Shown here in pieces: positions 1 through 6,449 of a stretch of 19,284 nucleotides of DNA. The stretch covers positions 1-19,284 of the forward strand of contig JAGLTZ010000124.1 of assembly GCA_023135015.1 (NCBI GenBank), read 5' to 3'. A program made the translations under genes and the position numbers. The notes beneath the pieces are model-generated. The model was not told the DNA's origin, ran no database searches, and was given only the letters and a program-made list of their open reading frames with translations. The stretch's first letter is position 1; the number at the start of each line of letters is the position of its first letter. Source of the stretch: Candidatus Latescibacterota bacterium (GTDB lineage: Bacteria; Blakebacterota; Blakebacteria; Blakebacterales; Blakebacteraceae).

Positions 1-317
1 CTCTCCCTGAGATCGTTGCGGCACTTGTCGATACGGTCCTGGAAGATGTCCGCCAGTGCGGTTATCTCAAGGTTGGGACCCGCACTCAGAAACTGGACAG
101 CCGCTCCCGTTCCACGGCCGCCGCAGCCGACCAGGCCGGCCTTCAGAACCGGCCCATCCGGCGCTTCGCCGAGCAGAGGAGGGTATGGATAACCTTCATA
201 CCTCTCTCCCACCCCGCTGCAGCCGGTCACCACCGCACTGACCGCTCCGGCCGCTCCAACCGCTGCTGCGGCTCCGATGAACTCACGCCTGCTGGGACCA
301 TTCTCGTTCTCAGCCAT
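1..317 (-). CDS. Gfo/Idh/MocA family oxidoreductase, Tat lipoprotein (5' part only; runs off the window)
   Basis: The ATG is at 317 and follows AAGGAG seven bases upstream; the reading frame stays open to the window edge, giving about 105 N-terminal residues. The protein begins with a twin-arginine signal (SRREFIG, near residue 9), a small-residue hydrophobic stretch and a lipobox-like VVTGC, so it is predicted to fold in the cytoplasm, be exported by Tat and be lipid-anchored. From about residue 53 comes the Rossmann start GLVGCGGRGTG, followed by a second strand ending in ALADIF and QDRIDKC, typical of NAD(P)-binding Gfo/Idh/MocA oxidoreductases acting on sugars or cyclitols. The substrate cannot be inferred. 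It lies 89 bp downstream of the cytochrome-SUMF1 gene on the same strand and may be part of the same transcript, although a hairpin sits between them. The family call is firm; the C-terminal domain is not visible. Confidence 0.85.
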   Translation of the reverse strand, partial: MAENENGPSRREFIGAAAAVGAAGAVSAVVTGCSGVGERYEGYPYPPLLGEAPDGPVLKAGLVGCGGRGTGAAVQFLSAGPNLEITALADIFQDRIDKCRNDLRE

Positions 318-382
318 GTCGCTGCTCCTTATCCCCGCCTGTGAACAATCCATTTCCGGTTCCAGTGTATTTCATAAAGCCT

Positions 383-402
383 GTCACGGCCAGTCCCGTG
401 AC
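383..402 (-). terminator. Hairpin just after the cytochrome-SUMF1 stop codon
   Basis: GTCACGG at 383-389 pairs perfectly with CCGTGAC at 396-402 around a 6-base loop, starting about five bases after the stop codon (407-409) of the minus-strand gene. There is no run of U after the stem, so it is a weak candidate for an intrinsic terminator. It may instead stabilise the mRNA end or attenuate reading into the Gfo/Idh/MocA gene. Confidence 0.3.
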
Positions 403-406
403 TGGT

Positions 407-1933
407 TCAGCCCGTTCCCTCCTCTTCATACTCACATACGACGCGGAACCCCACGTCAATACAGTCGGAGTACCACCAGATGCTCTTTGGAATCTGAGGA
501 TCGGTCATCAGCCACGCATCGTGGCGCGTATGGTCTCTTGTGGCCGAACGTACCCGGGCCGCATCGCTGCGGAACGACCCGCCCCGGATCACATGTTCGG
601 TGCCGGAGGCCGGTCCCCGGGGGTCCAAGACGGTTGCACCTTCCGGATACAGGGCATAAGCGTTGGCGGCATACCAGTCTAGGCATAACTCCCTGACGTT
701 GCCCGACATGTTCAGAAGCCCGAATGGATTGGGCATCACCTCGGAGGGCATCTGTGATTTGCCTCCACTGTTGCCGGAGTAGATCACATATGGATCGATC
801 CCTGATGTGTTCCTGCCGAAGAGCCTGTTCCACAGGCGCTTCTCCGAATAATCCCTGGGATCTCCTTCGAAGAAGTAGGGGTCGGAGCTTCCCCCACGGC
901 AGGCATGCTCCCATTCAGCCTCCGTGGGCAGCCGGTACTTCTTGCCGGTGACCCTGGACAGCCATTTACAGTACTCGGTGGCGGCATGGTAGGTCATCGT
1001 GATGGCCGGACGACCCCCCTTACCCCATCCCTGGTCAGGTGCCCCGTAGGGCGGGGTGGCGCCGGTGACGGCATCTATATCAGGGTCACTCCTCACCGAT
1101 AACTGACGGGTATCGGTCCTGCCCTCCCCCGCGGTCTGCCTGTACCACGTTTCGAATTCATCCCACGTCACTTCGGCCTTACCCATCCAGAACGGGCTTA
1201 TCGTGACACCCCGTGTGGGACCCTCATCCGACCCTCTATAGTGTTCCGATTCAGGGCTCCCCATGGTAAAGGTGCCCCCTTGAATGGCCACCATCTCGAA
1301 CCTCACGCTGGAGCCCGGAATGTACTCGGTGTAGTCCTCGAAATGATCCACTACGGCCGGCTCGGTGTAGATCTCCCTCACTTCGGTCGTGACAAGGCCG
1401 AACTCGATGGCCCCGCCGGCACTGGGGTCGAAGTGCCCCACATGCAGGTGGCAGTTGATACACCGGAGGCGGTCCTCCTGCTGTGTATAGTGCAGGTGGG
1501 CCTCCTCGCCCTCTTTGGAAAGCTCCAGCGGAAAGAGGTTCTTGTGACACTCCAGACAGGCGTCTCTGAAGGTATGGGTCACAGCGTTCTCGAGGAGCGA
1601 TTTCTCCTCCCAGTTGAACCTGGATTCGTCCTTGAACAGCTTTCCGAAGACATCCTTGACACCCAGCCGGGCTTTTTCGGATATGTATCCGATCCCCCCC
1701 GGGGGCAGGTGGCACTCGATGCAGTGGGTTACGGTGCCGCTCGTGCCTGAATAGTGGGTCGACAGTCTCCACGAGGAGGTCGCCTGCGGGTGGATATGGC
1801 ACGATTCGCAGAAACTGTCTGTGGATGTGTAATGGTTGGCCGCCCGGAGGAGGACCAACGCTCCGACACCTATCACGATCCCAATGAGGAGCGGGCCCCG
1901 GGGACCAGTGACGATCCTAGGTAACTTGTTCAA
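407..1933 (-). CDS. Membrane-anchored NapC/NirT-type tetraheme cytochrome c fused to a SUMF1/FGE-like domain
   Basis: This is a 508-residue two-part protein. Residues about 13-30 form a transmembrane anchor. Four CXXCH haem-binding motifs follow: CESCH (42-46), CIECH (71-75), CLECH (126-130) and CINCH (158-162), the N-terminal pattern of NapC/NirT quinol-dehydrogenase cytochromes that pass electrons from membrane quinol to the periplasm. From about residue 213 a SUMF1 (formylglycine-generating-enzyme-like) domain begins: GGTFTMGSPESE, RLPTEAEWEHACRGG (334-348), GLLNMSGNVRELC (405-417), RGGSFRSD (450-457) and a closing DVGFRVV. The two copper-binding cysteines of true FGEs, expected after RGGS, are Ser456 and Val461 here, so aerobic formylglycine formation is unlikely. 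The start is a TTG with a weak RBS; an in-frame stop lies at 1973-1975, so the true start is in 1933-1972. It follows the Tat isomerase gene by 39 bp. The domain calls are firm; the role is inferred. Confidence 0.9.
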   Translation of the reverse strand: MNKLPRIVTGPRGPLLIGIVIGVGALVLLRAANHYTSTDSFCESCHIHPQATSSWRLSTHYSGTSGTVTHCIECHLPPGGIGYISEKARLGVKDVFGKLFKDESRFNWEEKSLLENAVTHTFRDACLECHKNLFPLELSKEGEEAHLHYTQQEDRLRCINCHLHVGHFDPSAGGAIEFGLVTTEVREIYTEPAVVDHFEDYTEYIPGSSVRFEMVAIQGGTFTMGSPESEHYRGSDEGPTRGVTISPFWMGKAEVTWDEFETWYRQTAGEGRTDTRQLSVRSDPDIDAVTGATPPYGAPDQGWGKGGRPAITMTYHAATEYCKWLSRVTGKKYRLPTEAEWEHACRGGSSDPYFFEGDPRDYSEKRLWNRLFGRNTSGIDPYVIYSGNSGGKSQMPSEVMPNPFGLLNMSGNVRELCLDWYAANAYALYPEGATVLDPRGPASGTEHVIRGGSFRSDAARVRSATRDHTRHDAWLMTDPQIPKSIWWYSDCIDVGFRVVCEYEEEGTG

Positions 1934-1972
1934 CCTGTATAGAGAAGTAGTAATACCGACGACCTTTCCAGA

Positions 1973-2920
1973 TCAGGCCATCACAAAAGTCTCTTTTACG
2001 AATGCCACGTTGGCTCGGGTGTCCTCGAGAAACCTGTCTCTTCTGCCGCTCGTCTCGAGAACCAGCCACTTGTTATACCCGATATCATCGAGCGCACGCG
2101 CACACGCCGCCATATCCACCATACCTTCGTCACTGCCGAGCACACTGGTGTTCCAGTCCTTCAGATGGACTTCACAGATCATATCATTACCCAGCATGCG
2201 GATCTCCCCGGGTACGTCGTAACCACTGCCCCACGAGTTGCCCACATCGTAGTAGACCTGAGCGATATCCGAGCCGATCCGGTCGATGATCTGGAGGTTC
2301 TGTTTCGCGGTCAGCGTGTTCTCGATGCCAATGATGACTCCAGCGTCCTTTGCGCGCGGCACTATCTGCCGCAGAGCTTCGACGACACGGGTGACGTTTT
2401 CGTCGTTTAGTGCGTACGATTTGAACTCCCCCTCCTGCCGCTCGATCAGGTTCCCTTCCTCATCGCGCTTCCGCAGGTCACCTCTTCCGAAAAACGCCAG
2501 GAGGATGTTGCCAGCTCCAAGAACCGCCGCCGCTTCGATGGCGTCTATCACATAGACTGCAGACTGGGGTTCTGTCGCCAGCGGGATGCTGTTGAGGATG
2601 CTGCCGGCCGCGACCGAGTGAAATGTGATCCCGTGCTTCCTGCCCAGCTCGAGATATTTTCTCCGGACCTCCCTTTCCCGCAGAGGTATGTTATCCGGAC
2701 GGGTTCCGATGCTGACCTGAATACCTTCAAGGTGCGCTTCCTGCGCGAGGGAGATGAGGTCGGGATTGGGATATTCGCCCAGGTTCCAGTCGCACATCCC
2801 GACGCCGGTGGCCCCGACGGCCGGTACTGCGGATGTGCTGCAACCGGTGAGAGCCTGAATATGCAGGGCGGCAAGTCCAGCACCTGCAGCCCCCAGAAAG
2901 TACCTGCGGTTCATTGTCAC
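1973..2920 (-). CDS. Sugar phosphate isomerase/epimerase-like TIM barrel, Tat lipoprotein
   Basis: This is a 315-residue xylose-isomerase-like (AP endonuclease 2 family) TIM barrel. The N-terminus has a twin-arginine signal NRRYFLG (4-10), a hydrophobic stretch and the lipobox LTGC (24-27), so it is predicted to be exported folded and lipid-anchored. Likely divalent metal ligands are Glu200 (in GIEN), Asp225 (in YYDVGN), His252 (in VHLKD) and Glu289 (in VLET), the usual E-D-H-E set. Family members isomerise or epimerise sugars or keto-sugars; an exported one probably does not use phosphorylated sugars. A strong GGAGGA lies 6-7 bases before a GTG at 2920 and 12 bases before an ATG at 2914, so the GTG is preferred but the ATG remains possible. 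It is probably the first gene of a unit with the cytochrome-SUMF1 gene, and a promoter lies at 2987-3015. Confidence 0.88.
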   Translation of the reverse strand: MTMNRRYFLGAAGAGLAALHIQALTGCSTSAVPAVGATGVGMCDWNLGEYPNPDLISLAQEAHLEGIQVSIGTRPDNIPLREREVRRKYLELGRKHGITFHSVAAGSILNSIPLATEPQSAVYVIDAIEAAAVLGAGNILLAFFGRGDLRKRDEEGNLIERQEGEFKSYALNDENVTRVVEALRQIVPRAKDAGVIIGIENTLTAKQNLQIIDRIGSDIAQVYYDVGNSWGSGYDVPGEIRMLGNDMICEVHLKDWNTSVLGSDEGMVDMAACARALDDIGYNKWLVLETSGRRDRFLEDTRANVAFVKETFVMA

Positions 2921-2986
2921 GGTCTTCCTCCAGGTTACGTATTCACCTATAGTTCCCGACCAGAAACGACCCTTTTTGCTATTCAG

Positions 2987-3015
2987 ATAATATGCCCGGC
3001 GGCGGCCAGGATCAA
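2987..3015 (-). promoter_or_regulatory. Sigma70-like promoter for the isomerase-cytochrome unit
   Basis: Read on the minus strand, TTGATC (3010-3015, 4/6 match to the -35) and TATTAT (2987-2992, 5/6 match to the -10) are separated by exactly 17 bases. They lie in the 127-bp gap between the apbE stop and the isomerase start, and would give a leader of about 60 nt before the GTG at 2920. The GC-rich spacer (CCGCCGCCGG) is unusual. This rests on sequence match only. Confidence 0.45.
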
Positions 3016-3047
3016 GAAACTGCAGTGATGACGAAAACCACTCGGTG

Positions 3048-4094
3048 CTATCGGCTGTCAGGTACGCTGTAGTTCAGCCCCGTTGAAGTTAAAACATTCC
3101 CCTCGGCGGTGATGACCAGAGCCTCGACATTTTCCAGGCTTTCGACAAGCTCCATCCCCTGTGACGCCCCGCTGACAAACACGGCGGTAGCGAGAGCATC
3201 GGCTTCGAGCGCGGTTTCTGCAACGATAGTAACACTCATGAGTTCCGTGGCGCTGTAACCGGTTCTCGGATCGATGATATGGTGGAACTTCTTCTCCGGA
3301 TCGAAGAACCTCTCGTAATCACCGCTTGTGGCCACAGCCGAGTCCTCCAGCAGGAGAACGGCGATATAATCCTGTCTGTCGCGCGGGCTCTGAAGTGCGA
3401 CTGTCCAGGGCATTCCGCCTTTGGAGCCGATAGACCGCATATCGCCGCCCGCATTCACCAGGCCGTGTTCCACCCCCCGCCCCTGCAGGACAGCAACGGA
3501 ACAGTCGATGGCATAACCCTTGGCGATACCTCCCAGAGTGATCTTCATCCCTTCAGGCAGGTATATACGATCATCTGTTATTTTGATGCGGTCGAAGCCA
3601 CCTTTTTCAAGGACGTCTTCTATCTCGCTGTGCGACGGCGACCTTCCCTTTTGCGAGAATGAAACATCGAACAGTTCGAGCAGAGGCTGCACGGTAATAT
3701 CGAATGCCCCATCACTGATCTGGTAGAAGTGACGGGCTCTTTCCAGGACATGAACGATATCAGGATCCGAATCGATCACACCCACATTGTTGAGGCGCCA
3801 TATCTCGCTGCTCTCGTCATAGGAACTCATGAGCCGCTCAATTCGCTCGATCTCATTAAATGCGGCTCCTATCGCACTGCGCGCTAATGCTTCATCCGCG
3901 TGCAGTATTGTAATGGTGACCGTTGTCCCCAACTGGAGGCGGGTCTCGATTATCTCTGAAAGGGGATCACGGCCGCACGATGCCAGGAGGAGGAGCGCAT
4001 TCGTAGCCGCCACAAGCCGTAGTCCTATCAACGGCCAGTTCCTGCCCGAGGGGGCAGGAGCCTGCTTATTCAGGTTCTGGCCGGATTGCCCCAT
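3048..4094 (-). CDS. apbE: FAD:protein FMN transferase (ApbE), lipoprotein
   Basis: This is a 348-residue ApbE-family protein that transfers FMN from FAD to a Thr or Ser of exported flavoproteins such as NqrC, RnfG or FMN-binding-domain proteins, in the periplasm. A hydrophobic segment ends in the lipobox LLASC (Cys40). Visible family motifs are YDESSEIWRLN (92-102), GGIAKGYAID (188-197), NAGGD (214-218), SGDY (257-260), HHIIDPRTG (271-279) and the metal-binding region ADALATAVF (298-306). The length is normal. The ATG at 4094 follows the barrel-protein stop by 11 bases, indicating a two-gene unit; no good RBS is visible, so translational coupling is likely. No FMN-accepting flavoprotein is encoded in the window, so its target must lie elsewhere. 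The gap to the next gene downstream contains a new promoter. Confidence 0.95.
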   Translation of the reverse strand: MGQSGQNLNKQAPAPSGRNWPLIGLRLVAATNALLLLASCGRDPLSEIIETRLQLGTTVTITILHADEALARSAIGAAFNEIERIERLMSSYDESSEIWRLNNVGVIDSDPDIVHVLERARHFYQISDGAFDITVQPLLELFDVSFSQKGRSPSHSEIEDVLEKGGFDRIKITDDRIYLPEGMKITLGGIAKGYAIDCSVAVLQGRGVEHGLVNAGGDMRSIGSKGGMPWTVALQSPRDRQDYIAVLLLEDSAVATSGDYERFFDPEKKFHHIIDPRTGYSATELMSVTIVAETALEADALATAVFVSGASQGMELVESLENVEALVITAEGNVLTSTGLNYSVPDSR

Positions 4095-4097
4095 ATC

Positions 4098-4113
4098 GAC
4101 GCTGATCAGCGTC
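4098..4113. repeat. Perfect 16-bp palindrome at the barrel-apbE junction
   Basis: GACGCTGATCAGCGTC reads identically on both strands. It covers the last two codons before the stop and the stop codon of the barrel gene, and ends four bases before the apbE ATG. In the mRNA it could form a short stem over the region where an apbE ribosome-binding site would be. It may be a chance occurrence. Confidence 0.4.
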
Positions 4114-5410
4114 TGTCGAATCCCCGCATAGGACCACCCCGCCTTCGTTCCTGCAGGCGCGGATTTACAACTGTGTTGAAGATAGAGCCGAAAGTGTAGC
4201 TGAACCCGATTCTGATATTGTACTCATAGTCCGTCCTGAGCCTGCGTAACCGCAACAGGATTTCTTCGTCCGTATAATCCTGGCCCGCGATATAGAGCTG
4301 GTCGTAGATCCTGGATGCTCCGCCGGAAAGGTCCAGGGACAGTCCTCGGAACAGCCTGATATCACACCTGGTCGAGAAGTTCAGATGGTATTTTTTCAGG
4401 TTGAAGAAATAATGTGCCGCTTCCACCGAAGCGCTGGCGGAACCCCACGGCTGGGTCATTTCGTAGGATATCGCCAGAGATTGATTGTAGCGCACCTCTG
4501 CCGTCTTTCCGAATATAGTCACCTCCTCGTAGTCGTACGAATTCGCACCTACTGTATATTGAAACGTGAGCTGTCGCCTCGTGAACTCGCTGTAAGGGAA
4601 GACACTGAATTCAAGAGCTGGAGCCAACCGGAGTGTAAGGTACTGGTTCAGACGGGTTGAGGAGTTTGCCGAAACCCGCATACCTGCTGACCAGTGGGCT
4701 CCCAGACTTCGAGCGACCAGAGCATCGAACCCCAGGGTGTGCGAATAGCTTATGACTGTGCCACTACTCAACACATTGCGGTTCCCCGTGTAATTACCAT
4801 CAATCTCCAGATTTATCTTCCAGTCTTCAGTCACTCTTCGAGCTGAGAACGATCCCCGGGCTGAGTTCCGGCTCGAAGACTTTTCCGCATCCACATCACC
4901 ACTCAGACTGGTCCGGTATATCCAGTAGTTCCACGGGTCTTCCTGTGCTACTTCCTCGACCTCCTCCCGCCTTCTCAATTCCCTGTACAGAAGATCAATA
5001 TTCACACCGACAGGCGTTTTCAGAACGTAGGGGACCAGCCCCAGCTTCATGATCCTCACAACCGCCTCACGCAGTTCGTCCCGTGTATCTGTCTGGCTGG
5101 AAGTGTGGACAAGTGTGTCCACGCGTCCCTCAAAGGTCTTCCTTCCTAAGAAATCAAAGGTATAAGCGCTGCCTCCGCTGCCAGCCCGCTGCGAGGTCAC
5201 GATGATATGAACGTCCGCGTCAGCCGGGTCGCGGACCCAGTCCACAAAGCTGATCTCGGTCCGGATATAATCGAAGCCGATCCTATGGTACTCGCCGTCT
5301 AAAAATACACGCAGCAGTTCCTGGCGAGGTGAATCTGAAACAATCTGTGCCCGGGAGGCAGCCGGCACGAGCACTGTACAAATTGCAAATGCTATGAAGA
5401 GCCTCTTCAT
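4106..5410 (-). CDS. Uncharacterised outer-membrane beta-barrel protein
   Basis: From the ATG at 5410 the protein has 434 residues and a clear signal peptide (MKRLFIAFAICTVLVPAASRAQ region). The frame is open further upstream, with an ATG at 5473 and a TTG at 5494, but those would bury the signal peptide behind a polar leader. The mature N-terminal part (about 20-165) is an alpha/beta domain with the motif RTEISFVDWVRDPADADVHI, then GGSAYTFDFLG and KLGLVPYV. From about residue 190 to the end there are many alternating polar/hydrophobic strands with Tyr, Phe and Ser, as in a beta-barrel. From memory, proteins with this two-part architecture occur as hypothetical proteins in Acidobacteria, Gemmatimonadota and relatives; I know of no assigned function. 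It lies just upstream of apbE and is probably co-transcribed with it. The tail after the last strand is Arg-rich and does not end in the usual Phe. Confidence 0.8.
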   Translation of the reverse strand: MKRLFIAFAICTVLVPAASRAQIVSDSPRQELLRVFLDGEYHRIGFDYIRTEISFVDWVRDPADADVHIIVTSQRAGSGGSAYTFDFLGRKTFEGRVDTLVHTSSQTDTRDELREAVVRIMKLGLVPYVLKTPVGVNIDLLYRELRRREEVEEVAQEDPWNYWIYRTSLSGDVDAEKSSSRNSARGSFSARRVTEDWKINLEIDGNYTGNRNVLSSGTVISYSHTLGFDALVARSLGAHWSAGMRVSANSSTRLNQYLTLRLAPALEFSVFPYSEFTRRQLTFQYTVGANSYDYEEVTIFGKTAEVRYNQSLAISYEMTQPWGSASASVEAAHYFFNLKKYHLNFSTRCDIRLFRGLSLDLSGGASRIYDQLYIAGQDYTDEEILLRLRRLRTDYEYNIRIGFSYTFGSIFNTVVNPRLQERRRGGPMRGFDRR

Positions 5411-5598
5411 TAAGTGCCACGCTCTTCTGAATGCCGGTTGTGAACCGCCTGATTTTTCTGGTGATATATTCATACTGTCGTTCTGCCTTCCCAATTATGG
5501 TGTCTTTCACATATGGGTATATACAAGTTGGTTTCCCCTCCTCTTTGACACAGAGCACAAAATCAACGGTTATACACAGCCCGATTAACCTGGAAGGT

Positions 5599-6444
5599 TC
5601 ACTCAGTTACTTTGCCATGAAACATAGAGTAAATGAAGAACGCGTAATAATCTGGATGATCCAGAATGAAATCCGGTGACTCCGGCCGACAGAGGCGCTT
5701 ATATTCCTCCCGATCTTCCGGGGTCAATTCCGACTCCACATCTACCCATCGCATACTAAAGAGCGAAATCAAAGCACTGCGGATATCCTCGCTCAGAGGA
5801 GCGCAGACGTCGTCCACGAAAGTTCGGGCCACTGTATTTTCAAGGCCGGCTTTACGGTACCAGCCCAGTGCACGCAGGAAATGTAACTCCGGTTTCCTGC
5901 CTTGTATAAAAGGGGCTATTCCGGAACAGGTAGCATTCAGCCGGGCCTCTAAACGGGGATATCCCGGAAGCAGTTGCTGAGAAGACCAGGCAAGGATGGC
6001 CACACTACCGCCGGGTCTCACCACTCGTGCAAGTTCTTTCACTAATGGAAGAGGTTCGATGGTTTCATATCCAACGCAGTTCGCACTCCACACCCAGTCG
6101 AAGGTATCATCGTCAAAGGGAAGTCTGCTCACGTCCCCTCTCTGAAAGGAGATACGTGCCGCCATACCGGACTTCTCTATTTTGCTCTCTGCGTAGCGAA
6201 GTAACTCGGGAGATACATCAAGCCCGGTGACATGTCCTCCGGGTCCCACCGCCTCTGCAAGCATCAAAGCCTGCAGCCCGATTCCGCACCCTGCATCCAG
6301 TCCGCGGCTGCCAGGCAGAAGTTCCAGTATCTGGATCGCCTTTCGGAATGCCGATTCCTGTAAGGGATCGCTCACCACCAGGTTCTGGATATAGGAATCC
6401 GGGTCAGGCTCCTCTCTTGCAGCTTTAACCTTTTCATCGCCCAT
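5599..6444 (-). CDS. Class I SAM-dependent methyltransferase
   Basis: This is a 281-residue soluble protein with no signal peptide. SAM-binding motif I is LDAGCGIG (49-56), the acidic end of strand 2 is GLDVSPE (74-80), motif II lies in RLPFDDDTFDWVWSANCVG and motif III in VVRPGGSVAILAW. This matches the UbiE/methyltransferase-11 type of small-molecule methyltransferase; the C-terminal half is family-specific and the substrate is not predictable. Its ATG lies 5 bases after the TAA of the S9 peptidase gene and has no clear RBS of its own, so translation is probably coupled to the peptidase. The 104-188 bp beyond its stop, up to the barrel gene's possible starts, shows no further gene or clear terminator. 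Confidence 0.9.
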   Translation of the reverse strand: MGDEKVKAAREEPDPDSYIQNLVVSDPLQESAFRKAIQILELLPGSRGLDAGCGIGLQALMLAEAVGPGGHVTGLDVSPELLRYAESKIEKSGMAARISFQRGDVSRLPFDDDTFDWVWSANCVGYETIEPLPLVKELARVVRPGGSVAILAWSSQQLLPGYPRLEARLNATCSGIAPFIQGRKPELHFLRALGWYRKAGLENTVARTFVDDVCAPLSEDIRSALISLFSMRWVDVESELTPEDREEYKRLCRPESPDFILDHPDYYAFFIYSMFHGKVTE

Positions 6445-6449
6445 AGAGC

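Noticed and set aside
407..1933. Calling the SUMF1 part a true sulfatase-activating formylglycine-generating enzyme
   Set aside because: The two copper-binding cysteines are replaced by Ser and Val, and no sulfatase gene is in the window.
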